Positions 51,658-61,289 are shown, numbered from the stretch's first letter. The stretch: DNA of 64,000 nucleotides from Chryseobacterium sp. G0162 (GCF_003815715.1 NZ_CP033922.1:4264001-4328000), one strand, 5' to 3'. The notes: generated by a model from the letters alone, not told the origin. A program made the numbers and translations.

Positions 51658-52629
51658 ATGGAAATGACGATAACAAAAATTACAGAAAACGATATAGCAG
51701 AATTACAGGAGATCAGTAAAAAAACTTTCTCCGAAACATTCTCCGAGGATAATACAGCAGAAAGCATGACGCAATATCTTGAAACAAGTTTTGCGGCAGA
51801 AAAGCTTCATGCCGAGCTCAACGACAGAAACTCCGAATTCTACTTTGCCAGGGTGGATCAGAAAGTCATAGGATATTTAAAGCTCAACACAGGTTTGTCA
51901 CAAACTGAAATGAAAGGGGATCATGCGCTTGAAATTGAAAGGATATATGTTTCTAAAGATTTTCACGGAAAGAAAGTAGGACAGGCTCTTTATGACAAAG
52001 CGATTGCCATTGCCACAGAAAAAAATGCGTATTACGTTTGGCTGGGCGTTTGGGAAAACAATTTGAGGGCTATTAATTTTTACAGCAAACACGGATTTAA
52101 AGCGTTTGATAAACATATTTTCAGACTCGGAAATGAAGAACAGACCGATATTATGATGAAACTGGATTTAAAAAGCAACAAAATGAAAACTGAATTTTTT
52201 ATAAAATCATTCGAAGAATTATCCACTATCGAACTCTACAACATATTAAAATTAAGAAGCGAAATATTTATTATAGAACAAAATTGTGTGTATCAGGATA
52301 TAGATGATAAAGATTTAAAATGCCATCACCTGATGTGTTTAGTGGATGGAAATCTGGCAGGATATACCAGAATTGTTCCGCCTGGTTTGACCTACGAAGA
52401 CGCTTCAATTGGCCGGGTGGTAATTGGTTCAGATTATAGAGGATTGGGATTGGGAAAACAGCTGATGGAAAATTCTATCAAAGGGTGTCAGGATATTCTT
52501 AAAGAATCAAAAATCCGGATCAGCGCACAATTGTACCTGCTGAAATTTTACAATGCTCTAGGCTTTAAAGAAGTAGGAAGTCCTTACGATGAAGACGGAA
52601 TTCCGCATATAGAAATGGTTTTAAACTAA
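51658..52629 (+). CDS. Fused double GNAT acetyltransferase (PaiA-like plus ElaA-like)
   Basis: The protein has 323 residues and two GNAT domains. Residues 1-172 resemble PaiA-like polyamine acetyltransferases, with IYVSKDFHGKKVGQALYDKA and WENNLRAINFYSKHGF. Residues 176-323 resemble ElaA: MKTEFFIKSFEELSTIELYN, LRSEIFIIEQNCVYQDIDDKD, CHHLM, then DYRGLGLGKQLM and FYNALGFKEVGSPYDEDGIPH. The two are normally separate proteins. M176 (ATG at 52183) is where a free ElaA would start, so a second translation start inside the gene is possible. The 3' end overlaps the convergent LysR gene by nine bases. Confidence 0.88.
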   Translation: MEMTITKITENDIAELQEISKKTFSETFSEDNTAESMTQYLETSFAAEKLHAELNDRNSEFYFARVDQKVIGYLKLNTGLSQTEMKGDHALEIERIYVSKDFHGKKVGQALYDKAIAIATEKNAYYVWLGVWENNLRAINFYSKHGFKAFDKHIFRLGNEEQTDIMMKLDLKSNKMKTEFFIKSFEELSTIELYNILKLRSEIFIIEQNCVYQDIDDKDLKCHHLMCLVDGNLAGYTRIVPPGLTYEDASIGRVVIGSDYRGLGLGKQLMENSIKGCQDILKESKIRISAQLYLLKFYNALGFKEVGSPYDEDGIPHIEMVLN

Positions 52630-53478
52630 TTCCAGAATATTTTTAAGAATCGGGTTAGGGTCGTCTTTCCGCCATTGGATATACAAATCCGTAACAAAGG
52701 GAAGGGGAATAAAACGGATTCCGGTATTTTGGTGAAGATGATAAGAATGCGGCAGAATCGAAATGCCTAATCCGTTTTTAATCAGTGAAATAATGGTAGA
52801 TCCAAACTCACATCGAATATAAGAATCAAGATTGATGTTGTAAAAATCGAGAACTTCCTGAACCAGCACATTGTAACTGCTGCCATCATCTCCTGTGGTT
52901 AAAAGAAATTTCTGATCTTTCAATGTTTCTGCAGAAATATCAGATAAAGTTGTAAAATGATGATTTTCAGGAACCACTAAAGACAGGTTTTCCTGGTTTA
53001 ATTTCTTTTCATTAATTCCAGAATACGTATTGATATCACGGGAAAATGCCAGATCTATCTTATAATTTTTAAGATAATCTTCCTGAATTTCATTAGTCAG
53101 CTGAAACAATTCCAGATGAAGGGTTGGAAAAGCAGCCGAAACCTTTTTTATAAAATCGGGTAAAACCGAAGAGGAGATAGAATCGGGATGCGCAATTCTT
53201 ATCGTTCCATATTCACCTAAATGAATTTGCCGGGCCAACTGATGAAAAGATTCCATTTGACTAAGCTCTTCGCTCCATTTTTCCTGCAAAAATTTTCCTG
53301 CCGGGGTAAGTTTCACATTTCGCTTATCACGATAAAACAGCTGAACACCCAGTTCACTCTCTAAAGACTGAATGTTCCGGCTCAAAGCAGATTGTGTAAT
53401 ATTCATTTTCGCAGACGTATTCCAGAAATGAAGTTCTTTTGCCAATGCCAGAAAATATTTGAGCTGTTGTAGATCCAT
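52621..53478 (-). CDS. LysR family transcriptional regulator
   Basis: The protein has 285 residues. N-terminal winged HTH: LKYFLALAKELHFWNTSAKMNITQSALSRNIQSLESELGVQLFYRDKRNVKLTPAGK, followed by the effector-binding domain with two periplasmic-binding-like lobes (TIRIAHPDSISSSVLPDFI, LLTTGDDGSSYNVLVQ, SLIKNGLGISILPHSY). Target genes are not obvious; the neighbour on the other side of the intergenic region is the DUF5694 gene. Confidence 0.92.
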   Translation of the reverse strand: MDLQQLKYFLALAKELHFWNTSAKMNITQSALSRNIQSLESELGVQLFYRDKRNVKLTPAGKFLQEKWSEELSQMESFHQLARQIHLGEYGTIRIAHPDSISSSVLPDFIKKVSAAFPTLHLELFQLTNEIQEDYLKNYKIDLAFSRDINTYSGINEKKLNQENLSLVVPENHHFTTLSDISAETLKDQKFLLTTGDDGSSYNVLVQEVLDFYNINLDSYIRCEFGSTIISLIKNGLGISILPHSYHLHQNTGIRFIPLPFVTDLYIQWRKDDPNPILKNILELV

Positions 53479-53592
53479 TGATGCAAATTAATCATTAGTT
53501 AAACAAATTTAATAAGTAAATTGAATTAAACGGACCTCAATAAAAGAAAACTGTAAACTTTAAAAAAATCGGAATCAGGTATTGATACTAAG

Positions 53593-53626
53593 AAAGCACT
53601 ACTTTTTTAAAGCAGTGCTTTTTAAT
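53593..53626 (+). terminator. Orphan terminator-like hairpin between divergent genes
   Basis: AAAGCACT (53593-53600) pairs with AGTGCTTT (53614-53621), followed by TTAATT. It has no gene ending in front of it: LysR starts at 53478 on the other strand and the DUF5694 gene starts at 53765. Confidence 0.55.
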
Positions 53627-53764
53627 TATTTGTAAACTGGATTTAAAAAATTTGTGGCTCATGGAAAAAACTCGCATCTTTAGCCCGTAACATCATGCAG
53701 CGGCAAGATGTTGGCGGCTATTATACCGCAGAAACTATTTAACTGTGAAAACAAAATAAAAAAC

Positions 53765-54565
53765 ATGAAAAAGATAACGCTATTTTTTGCTTTAGCTTTG
53801 GGGATTATAGTATCCGGACAGACTCAGAAAACGAAGATTTTATTAATCGGAACGATTCATTTTGAAACCCCGCATACCGATCAGTTTGAATTAAAGGTAG
53901 ACGATTTTTTAAGTGCAAAGCGACAGAGTGAATTAGAAAACTTAACGAATGTTCTGTCTCAGACAAAAGCTACTAAAGTAATGATTGAAAGACCAATTGA
54001 CAAACAACGCTCAACCGACAGTTTGTACAGTTTATATGTAGCAGATCGTTATAAAATGACAGTTTCAGAAAGAGAACAAATTGGTTTCAGGTTAGCTAAA
54101 AAATTAAAATTAAATCATGTCAAGTGTATAGACAAATTTTATGGAATGACACACGATAGTTTAATGGCTGCAACTGCAAAAGAAAACAATCAACTTTATT
54201 TACTGAATGACTTACAGGTCCATGCAAAAACAATGATCAGTGATTTTGATAATAAACTGAAAAATGGTACCATAACTGATGTTTTAAAATACATCAACAG
54301 ACCTGAAGAATTAAAAAGGAACTTATCAATCTATCTGAATTATATAGCAAAGGTTGGAGCAGGTAAAAATTTTGCAGGAGCACAATATGTATCAGATTGG
54401 TATTTAAGAAATCTTGCCATTTATTCAAATATTCTTGATCAAATTGAACCTTCCGACAACTATGTTGTTTTAATTTTTGGACAGGGACACATTCCTATCT
54501 TAAAACATTTTTTAGAAAACAATGATAATTTTGAGGTGGTGGAGCTTAAAAATGTATTAAAATAA
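53765..54565 (+). CDS. DUF5694 family secreted protein
   Basis: The protein has 266 residues; the ATG at 53765 starts MKKITLFFALALGIIVSGQ, a signal peptide, while the ATG at 53708 would precede it. The core TKILLIGTIHFETPHTDQFELKVDDFLSAKRQSELENL, then KVMIERP and YVVLIFGQGHIPILKHF shows the GTxHF start, Glu and GxGH end typical of the DUF5694/TraB-like superfamily. Periplasmic or lumenal; function unknown. Confidence 0.82.
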   Translation: MKKITLFFALALGIIVSGQTQKTKILLIGTIHFETPHTDQFELKVDDFLSAKRQSELENLTNVLSQTKATKVMIERPIDKQRSTDSLYSLYVADRYKMTVSEREQIGFRLAKKLKLNHVKCIDKFYGMTHDSLMAATAKENNQLYLLNDLQVHAKTMISDFDNKLKNGTITDVLKYINRPEELKRNLSIYLNYIAKVGAGKNFAGAQYVSDWYLRNLAIYSNILDQIEPSDNYVVLIFGQGHIPILKHFLENNDNFEVVELKNVLK

Positions 54566-54870
54566 AACCCCAACCACCCTTTTGAACCAGTTAAAATGGA
54601 GTCAATACCGTTTGTATTAAGTTTTCGTTAATCTAAAAACTGAACATCTATGCATTTTCACTCATCTAAAAGTATTGAAACGCTGAATATCATTTTCAAA
54701 CAACAGAAATAACTGAAGTTGCTGGAATTAACAATTTTATAAAATATAATCGGGCAGATTCAGGTATAGAATGCCATAATTTTCTCTATATTTAGACGAT
54801 CTATATAAAAATGGCCTGTGTCTGCAATTTGTGGTCTACAGCATGCTGATAAACAAATATAAAAAGGACA
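54566..54870. other. Intergenic gap, possible coding debris
   Basis: No intact gene. A short frame between 54700 and 54840 with a shift near 54800 reads a few plausible words (ITEVAGINNFIKYNRADSGI then LDDLYKNGLCLQF), which may be a decayed gene, but I cannot name it. Confidence 0.3.
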
Positions 54871-55542
54871 ATGCCAATACATCAATTCCCTCTGGACGGA
54901 GGTATGTTATATAAAGAAACAGATATGGCTCAGTTTTTCCCTGAGCCGCTAAATGCAATAACAGCTGCATTCTTTTTAGCCTTAGCCATTTTTTGGACCC
55001 TTAAAATGAAAGGACATTTTAAAGAATATCCTTTTTTAACGTACTGCCTGGTTTTATTATACATAGGTGCCATAGGAGGAACTGTCTATCATACATTCAG
55101 GCAATGGCCGGTATTTATCATGATGGATTGGTTACCTATTATGGTATTGTGCTTTTCTGCCGGGTTTTATTTTTTAGCTCAGAGCCTCAAATGGTACTAT
55201 GCTGTTGTAATGGTTCTTGTATATCTGGTATTGATGTTGGGTTTGAGAAATTGGATTTTGGTAGACAAGACTTCTCTTTTTATCAACGTAAATTATGCAA
55301 TCATGGCTTCATTTGTGCTTTTTTCGGTATTACGATATTTAATCTATACCCAATGGAAAGCCGGTAAATGGGTAGGTTTTGCTTTATTGTCGTTTGCTCT
55401 TGCACTCACTTTCCGGATCATTGATAAATGGGAATGGTTGAGTTTCGGAACCCACTTTTTATGGCATACTTTTGGGGCGGTAGCCACATTTTGCATGTTT
55501 AATTATCTCTACCTTACACGAGATATAATGAGAAAAAAATAA
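54871..55542 (+). CDS. Multispanning membrane protein of the CREST type (alkaline ceramidase-like)
   Basis: The protein has 223 residues and about seven membrane segments. AAGGA precedes the start. FPEPLNA near residues 23-29, G-x-V-Y-H74, M-M-D86-W and T-H195-F-L-W-H199 give the ordered Glu/Asn, His, Asp and H-x3-H residues of the CREST superfamily (alkaline ceramidase, PAQR, Per1, SID-1, TMEM8), thought to be intramembrane metal-dependent hydrolases. Flavobacteria make sphingolipids, so a lipid amide substrate is possible. Family call is from motif order; activity is inference. Confidence 0.65.
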   Translation: MPIHQFPLDGGMLYKETDMAQFFPEPLNAITAAFFLALAIFWTLKMKGHFKEYPFLTYCLVLLYIGAIGGTVYHTFRQWPVFIMMDWLPIMVLCFSAGFYFLAQSLKWYYAVVMVLVYLVLMLGLRNWILVDKTSLFINVNYAIMASFVLFSVLRYLIYTQWKAGKWVGFALLSFALALTFRIIDKWEWLSFGTHFLWHTFGAVATFCMFNYLYLTRDIMRKK

Positions 55543-56010
55543 GTGGCTTTAATTTTCTTTGAAACTTTAATTCATACGTGATTATCAATATTTTGGTTCT
55601 TTTTAATTTCATCGAACTCTGAGTTTGTGATTAAAAGAGTTTCCCGCAGATTCCACAAATTTCACAGATGTTTGTGAACATTTTCTCTCGCAGATTTTAT
55701 TTTATAAAGGGACTAAACCTTATAGGTTTTTAATATGCATAAGTTTTAAAACCTATAAGGTTTGATTCGATAATTTCCAAAAGATCTCAGAATTCTTATG
55801 GGTGAAAAATCTGCTCAATCTGTGATAATAATAGAAATCTTTGATTTTTTAAGATTCTTATATACAAAGTATATAACTTAAATCGCTTAAGTGTTTAAAA
55901 AGCTTTTGTGTCTCCTTTGGGGTTTAATAAAAAAGTTTAAACAGCTTTATAGATAATTAGCAATAAAGTTTGTTTTATTTTGTGAAATTCAGAGTCTGAT
56001 TCTTTTACTA
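55543..56010. repeat. Intergenic region with palindromic repeats
   Basis: AAACCTTATAGGTTTT (55715-55730) and AAAACCTATAAGGTTT (55748-55763) are perfect inverted copies of each other, and each arm is itself nearly palindromic. The rest holds CGCAGATT and CACAGAT words like the degenerate repeats found between flavobacterial genes. No ORF is supported. Confidence 0.6.
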
Positions 56011-56039
56011 TTGAAAGAAAGATGATTTACTTATATTTG
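56011..56039 (+). promoter_or_regulatory. Promoter of the PIG-L operon
   Basis: TTG at 56011-56013 and TATATTTG at 56032-56039 with an 18-base spacer fit the Bacteroidota pattern. The ATG at 56059 lies 20 bases downstream, giving a leader of about 13 bases. Confidence 0.6.
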
Positions 56040-56058
56040 CCCTGCAAAGCAAATCTAA

Positions 56059-58563
56059 ATGTTCAAAAAAGTAATCACTGTATTTATCCTTAGCTTTTAT
56101 ACGGGTTTTTGTTCGGCCCAACAGGTTCGGCCCTCCAAATCATCTGAAATTTACCGCGATCTCAAAACGCTTAAAAAGCTGCCTAAAGTTTTATACCTTG
56201 CAGCGCATCCCGACGATGAAAACACAGGATTACTTTCCTGGTTAATCAACGACCAAAATGTAGAAACGGGCTATTTGTCTTTAACGAGAGGCGATGGTGG
56301 TCAGAATTTATTAGGGACAGAGCAAGGGGCTGCATTGGGTTTAATCAGAACGCATGAGCTTTTGGAAGCGAGAAAGTTAGACGGTGCCCAACAGTTTTTT
56401 ACCCGTGCGATTGATTTCGGGTTCTCTAAAAATACCACCGATACTTTTAAACAATGGGATGCAGACAGCATTACAGCGGATGTGGTTTGGGTCATCCGTA
56501 AATTCCGTCCTGATGTTATTATTTGTCGTTTTCCTCCTACTGCTGCGGCAGGCCACGGACAACATGCGGCTTCGGCTGTAGTGGCAGAAAAGGCTTTTAA
56601 GCTGGCAGGGGATAAAAATGCTTTTCCAGATCAATTAAAATATGTCAATGTATGGCAGCCTAAACGCGTATTGTGGAATACTTTCCGATTTGGTGGGGTT
56701 AATACAACAGCTGAAAACCAACTGAAAGTTACCGTTGGACAATATGATGCGCAACTGGGAATGGGCTATGGTGAATTGGCAGGATTGAGCAGAAGTTTAC
56801 ATAAAAGCCAGGGGGCAGGAACACAGTCTGTAGCCGGTATCAGAACTGAATATTTTGCCCATGTTATGGGTGAACCTGCAAAAACAACACTTTTTGACGG
56901 AATCTCTAAAACCTGGACTTCACAAGGAAATGCTGACATTGACCAGACACTAGATACAATTATTTCCGCTTTCAATTTCAATAATCCGGACCTTAGTTTA
57001 CCTGCTTTGCTTGCCTTGCGAAAAAAGGTGATGGCGTTAAAAGATACAGATCTGAAAAGGGATAAACTTCAATCTCTTGACCAAATCATTTTAAGCTGTG
57101 CCGGATTTATGGGCGAGGTAGTGACCAATCAGGCTGAAGCTGTTGCCGGAGACCATTACAATTTCAGGTTAAATCTGATATCAAGAGCTACAAATCCTGT
57201 TGTTTTAGACCATGTAAAGTGGCTAGGTCAGTCAGAAAGCTTCAATAAAAAACTTTCAAAAGATTCTTTAATTACCATTCAGCATGACATTCAGATTCCT
57301 GCTGATGCAGCACTCACGGAACCTTACTGGTTAGCAAAACCTCCTACGAACGCAGCAACTTTCTCTGTTCCGAATGAGACTTTAGTCGGTTTGCCTGAAG
57401 CAGAATCACCATTGAATGTTTGGGTTGGTTTAAAAATCGGTTCTGAAAATTTTCAGGTTAAACTTCCTTTATCTTTCAAGAAATTAGACCCGGTGCGTGG
57501 AGATGTCGTTGAAGCCTTGCGCATTGTTCCTGCAATAGAACTGAAATTTACACAGCCATTGTATGTGGCCAAAGACAATGAAGATGTACATTTGAGTTTA
57601 AATCTTAAGGCTAATTCTAATAAACCGTATAGTAAGGGGGTTCTAAACCTGATGTATAACGGAGAACAATTAGGCAGTGCTGATGTTAATTCGATCAATG
57701 GGAAAAATACTACCATCGATTACGTTATTCCAAAAGCTAAGCTTGCCGCAATACACTCATCTCGTCTGCAATTGGATGCCAATTTTGTTGCAGATGGAGT
57801 TACCTATCATAAAAAACAAATAGTAATTCAGTACCCGCATTTACCTTCCTTGCAATATTTTGAGCCTGCAACAGCCACTGTAATGAAGGGCGATATTAAG
57901 GCAAAGGTTAAGAAAGTAGGGTATATAGAAGGTGCGGGCGATTTCATTCCCGAATTCCTACGCATTGCAGGGATTCAGGTAGAGGTCCTGAAAGACGAAG
58001 ATTTTTATGGCAACATAGATGGATCTGGCGGAAATGGTAGTCAAAACAAGCTATCGCAATATGATGCCATTGTATTGGGTGTCCGTGCCAATAACACAGA
58101 GAAAAAGCTGGGTCGCTGGATGCCTTTTTTATGGTCTTATGCAAAAGCGGGAGGTAATTTGGTGATGCAGTACAATACCAACCAGGATACATCCGTTGAC
58201 CAATTGGGAATGTACAATTTCAGCATTGCCAATAAGAGGGTTACCGAAGAAAATGCTGCGGTTACGTTGTTAAATCCCAATCATAAGTTACTGAACTTTC
58301 CGAACAAAATTACTACAGATGATTTTAAAGGCTGGGTGCAGGAGCGTGGTGCCTATTTCCCTGCCCAATGGGATGCAGCATATGAACCGCTTTTTGAAAT
58401 GCACGATACAGATGAAGAACCTTTGAAAGGATCAACTTTATATGCTAAATATGGGAAGGGTAATTTTATTTATACCCCGTTGGCATTTTTCAGACAGCTG
58501 CCTGCAGGAAATGTGGGTGCGGCACGTTTATTTTTAAACTTTTTATCTGCACAGAAAAACTGA
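56059..58563 (+). CDS. Secreted PIG-L family deacetylase
   Basis: The protein has 834 residues with a signal peptide (MFKKVITVFILSFYTGFCSAQ). Zinc-binding AHPDDE is at 49-54 and the second motif is GHGQHAASA near 168-176, the PIG-L/LmbE pair. N-acetylglucosaminyl-type deacetylation of a sugar or glycolipid is likely. A long beta-rich C-terminal half (residues about 350-830, including GNLVMQYNT and YFPAQWDAAYEPL) resembles carbohydrate-active regions. TGATG couples it to a 34-codon membrane ORF and then to the symporter, so uptake of the released product is plausible. Confidence 0.9.
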   Translation: MFKKVITVFILSFYTGFCSAQQVRPSKSSEIYRDLKTLKKLPKVLYLAAHPDDENTGLLSWLINDQNVETGYLSLTRGDGGQNLLGTEQGAALGLIRTHELLEARKLDGAQQFFTRAIDFGFSKNTTDTFKQWDADSITADVVWVIRKFRPDVIICRFPPTAAAGHGQHAASAVVAEKAFKLAGDKNAFPDQLKYVNVWQPKRVLWNTFRFGGVNTTAENQLKVTVGQYDAQLGMGYGELAGLSRSLHKSQGAGTQSVAGIRTEYFAHVMGEPAKTTLFDGISKTWTSQGNADIDQTLDTIISAFNFNNPDLSLPALLALRKKVMALKDTDLKRDKLQSLDQIILSCAGFMGEVVTNQAEAVAGDHYNFRLNLISRATNPVVLDHVKWLGQSESFNKKLSKDSLITIQHDIQIPADAALTEPYWLAKPPTNAATFSVPNETLVGLPEAESPLNVWVGLKIGSENFQVKLPLSFKKLDPVRGDVVEALRIVPAIELKFTQPLYVAKDNEDVHLSLNLKANSNKPYSKGVLNLMYNGEQLGSADVNSINGKNTTIDYVIPKAKLAAIHSSRLQLDANFVADGVTYHKKQIVIQYPHLPSLQYFEPATATVMKGDIKAKVKKVGYIEGAGDFIPEFLRIAGIQVEVLKDEDFYGNIDGSGGNGSQNKLSQYDAIVLGVRANNTEKKLGRWMPFLWSYAKAGGNLVMQYNTNQDTSVDQLGMYNFSIANKRVTEENAAVTLLNPNHKLLNFPNKITTDDFKGWVQERGAYFPAQWDAAYEPLFEMHDTDEEPLKGSTLYAKYGKGNFIYTPLAFFRQLPAGNVGAARLFLNFLSAQKN

Positions 58564-58667
58564 TGAACAAGCAACTTAAAAATTGGAATATCTGGTACAT
58601 ACTATTAGCTGTTGCATTAGTATTGCAGATCGCATTTTATTATTGGTTTACTAAATTCTGGGCATGA
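58563..58667 (+). CDS. 34-residue single-pass membrane peptide
   Basis: The sequence begins MNKQLKNWNIWYILLAVALV and ends with FYYWFTKFWA. The stop of the PIG-L gene and its start overlap as TGATG (58561-58565), and its own stop overlaps the symporter start as ATGA (58664-58667). The peptide has a basic N-terminus, one hydrophobic helix of about 20 residues and aromatic ends, like small accessory subunits of transporters. The double coupling strongly suggests it is translated. Too short to appear in usual gene calls. Confidence 0.75.
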   Translation: MNKQLKNWNIWYILLAVALVLQIAFYYWFTKFWA

Positions 58668-60355
58668 GTACTATAGATTGGACAGTTCTTATTTTTACAC
58701 TTGTTGTAGTGGTGGTTTACGGCGTATTGATCGGTCGTGGCCAAAAAAGCAACGAATCTTACCTGAAAGCAGATAATAAAATGCCTTGGTATATTGTGCT
58801 TTTAGGGATTATGGCTACCCAGGCAAGTGCCATTACCTTTCTTTCAGCACCGGGCCAGGCGTATACAGACGGGATGCGTTTCGTGCAGTATTATTTTGGT
58901 TTGCCTTTGGCGATGATTGTGATCTGTATCACTTTTATCCCGATTTTTCAGCGTTTAAATGTTTACACTGCTTATGAATATTTAGAAAACCGTTTTGATA
59001 AAAAAACAAGGGTACTTACCTCATTGCTTTTTCTTTTTTCGAGAGGTTTATCAACAGGAATCAGTATTTACGCTCCGAGTATCATCTTGTCAAGCGTTTT
59101 AAACTGGAATATTTACTTAACCAATGTTTTAACAGGAGGTATTCTGCTGATTTATACCTATGTTGGTGGAGCAAAAGCAATTGCTCATACCCAAAAATTA
59201 CAGTTTCTCATTATTCTGGGAACCATGGCTTTTGCAGGGTATCTGCTTATTCAGAATATGCCAAATGGAATTGGTTTTAACGATGCGCTTTATCTGGCAG
59301 GGAAATCAGGAAAGCTCAATGTTATCACCACAGAATTCGATTGGAAAGATAAATACAATATCTGGAGCGGGCTGATTGGTGGTTTTTTTCTGGCACTTTC
59401 TTATTTTGGTACTGACCAGAGTCAGGTAGGGAGGTATATTACAGCAAAAGATAATACCAATGCAAAAATGGGTTTGTTGTTGAATGGATTGGTTAAAATT
59501 CCGATGCAGTTTGCAATTCTCCTGATCGGTGCTTTGCTTTTCGCTTTCTTTTCCCTGAAACCGGCTCCAATTTATTTTAACGAACGCTCTTATCAATATT
59601 TAAAGGAAACAAAACCTGAACAGGCTGCCGTTTTTGAAAAAGAGCATCAGGATTTACAACTTAAATTCAATGCAGAATCAAAAGAAATTCTAAAGTTGAA
59701 AGAGACTCATTCGCCCGAACTCAATAAAACAATTCAGGATTTTAAAAACACACAAACCGAAGTAAAAGCACTTCACGGAAGGGTAGAGGAAGCAATTAAT
59801 CATTCAAACTATAATGCGGAGAAAACGGATACCAATTACATTTTCCTGTATTTCGTAAAAAATACCTTGCCTGTAGGGATGATCGGGTTACTGTTTGCTG
59901 TCATTTTTCTGGCCAGCTGGGGTTCCATTTCGGCAGCACTGAATTCTCTTGCTGCCTGCTCATTAAAAGATGTTCATCTGATATTTAAAAAAGAAATTCC
60001 TGATGATGCCACCGAATTGAAGTATAGTCGACTGCACACTTTGGCCTGGGGTATTTTCTCAATCGGTGTTGCCATGTTTGCAACGCAGATGGGTTCCCTT
60101 ATTGAAGCGGTTAACGTATTAGGTTCTCTTTTCTACGGCCCGATATTAGGGATTTTTCTGGTCGCATTTTACTACAAAAAGATTACCGGTTCCAATGTAT
60201 TTATAGCGGCGATATTATCAGAAATTACGGTGATTGCCGTTTATCAGTTTGATATCGTTTCGTTTCTTTGGCTTAATGTAATTGGGGCAGCGGCAGTCAT
60301 AATATTTTCTGCAATCGGGCTATTGTTTTATAAGCCGAAAGAAGTAAATTCGTAA
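58664..60355 (+). CDS. Sodium:solute symporter (SSS family)
   Basis: The protein has 563 residues with about 13-14 membrane segments. It has the SSS landmarks GIMATQASAITFLSAPGQAY and, after a segment, FGTDQSQVGRYITAKD. A hydrophilic insertion of about 100 residues (roughly 310-410, KETKPEQAAVFEKEHQDLQLKFN...) is larger than in typical members and looks helical or coiled. It probably imports a sugar, sialic acid-like or amino-sugar substrate with sodium. The operon with PIG-L suggests the deacetylated product as a substrate; that is inference. Confidence 0.92.
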   Translation: MSTIDWTVLIFTLVVVVVYGVLIGRGQKSNESYLKADNKMPWYIVLLGIMATQASAITFLSAPGQAYTDGMRFVQYYFGLPLAMIVICITFIPIFQRLNVYTAYEYLENRFDKKTRVLTSLLFLFSRGLSTGISIYAPSIILSSVLNWNIYLTNVLTGGILLIYTYVGGAKAIAHTQKLQFLIILGTMAFAGYLLIQNMPNGIGFNDALYLAGKSGKLNVITTEFDWKDKYNIWSGLIGGFFLALSYFGTDQSQVGRYITAKDNTNAKMGLLLNGLVKIPMQFAILLIGALLFAFFSLKPAPIYFNERSYQYLKETKPEQAAVFEKEHQDLQLKFNAESKEILKLKETHSPELNKTIQDFKNTQTEVKALHGRVEEAINHSNYNAEKTDTNYIFLYFVKNTLPVGMIGLLFAVIFLASWGSISAALNSLAACSLKDVHLIFKKEIPDDATELKYSRLHTLAWGIFSIGVAMFATQMGSLIEAVNVLGSLFYGPILGIFLVAFYYKKITGSNVFIAAILSEITVIAVYQFDIVSFLWLNVIGAAAVIIFSAIGLLFYKPKEVNS

Positions 60356-60390
60356 ACAAACAATAATAAAAACAAATAAATAAGAATAGT

Positions 60391-60909
60391 ATGAAAACAA
60401 TGATTAAATCAGTGGTCGTAGTTATGGCTGCCATGACAATTTCAGTGAATGCATTTGCTCAGGAGGCTAAAAAACCAGCTAGCCCTCCGGCTACGGCAAC
60501 CGGAAAAATTAAAGATGCAACTATTACAATAGCTTATAGCAGTCCTTCTGTAAAAGGACGTACCATCTGGGGTGGTTTAGAAGCGTATAATAAAGTGTGG
60601 CGCGCAGGTGCCAATGAAGCCACAACTTTCGAAACGGATAAAGATATTACTGTTCAGGGTAAAAAACTGGCTAAAGGTAAATATAGCTTTTTCTTAATTC
60701 CTAAAGAAAGCGGAACCTGGACTGCCATCTTTAACAAAGAGCCAAAACAATGGGGTGCTTATAAATATGAAGAAGCAAAAGATGCTTTACGTGTTGATGT
60801 AAAAACAAAAGCTTTACCAGCCACACAGGAAACTTTAGTGTATAAAATAAACAATAATGGATTCACAATGGATTGGGATAAAATCTCAGTTCCTGTAGAG
60901 GTCAAATAA
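60391..60909 (+). CDS. DUF2911 family secreted protein
   Basis: The protein has 172 residues. Signal peptide [24 protein letters not shown]. The domain has [76 protein letters not shown], matching the Bacteroidota DUF2911 pattern. Periplasmic, unknown role. It starts 35 bases after the symporter and ends at a strong terminator, so it closes the PIG-L operon. Confidence 0.9.
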   Translation: MKTMIKSVVVVMAAMTISVNAFAQEAKKPASPPATATGKIKDATITIAYSSPSVKGRTIWGGLEAYNKVWRAGANEATTFETDKDITVQGKKLAKGKYSFFLIPKESGTWTAIFNKEPKQWGAYKYEEAKDALRVDVKTKALPATQETLVYKINNNGFTMDWDKISVPVEVK

Positions 60910-60929
60910 ATGTAAATAGAAGAATTTAA

Positions 60930-60957
60930 AATCCCGGTTAATCCGGGATTTTTTTTT
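60930..60957 (+). terminator. Terminator of the PIG-L operon
   Basis: AATCCCGG (60930-60937) and CCGGGATT (60943-60950) with a T-run of about nine. The remaining gap up to the transketolase gene at 61290 has no recognisable element. Confidence 0.92.
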
Positions 60958-61289
60958 GTTTAAAATTTTAATACTGTATCAAAGATTACAATAACTTTAC
61001 TGGATAATCGCTCGCGTAGATCACTGAATTTCCCGATTCAGAAATAAATCATACCGGTTCTGATCCTTTCATTTGTTAATTGTACCATTCCATAAATTGT
61101 CCTCAGGCTTTTCCTGTTACCGTCTTGTTTAGATTTTTTGAAGAATAGAATCTTTTATTTTTAAATGGTCACAGTTTTGATGTAAAAAGAAGGAACATTG
61201 AATTCAGAAACTGAAAACAAAAAATTCAAAATGTTTTTCGATCTTTTTCTTTTACCCATTTACAAAAATTATTAATTAAAAATGTAACA

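Noticed and set aside
54649..54708. Short 20-codon ORF MHFHSSKS...
   Set aside because: No start signal, conservation or partner to support it.
60958..61289. Riboswitch (for example TPP) upstream of transketolase
   Set aside because: I could not find a conserved riboswitch core in this gap.
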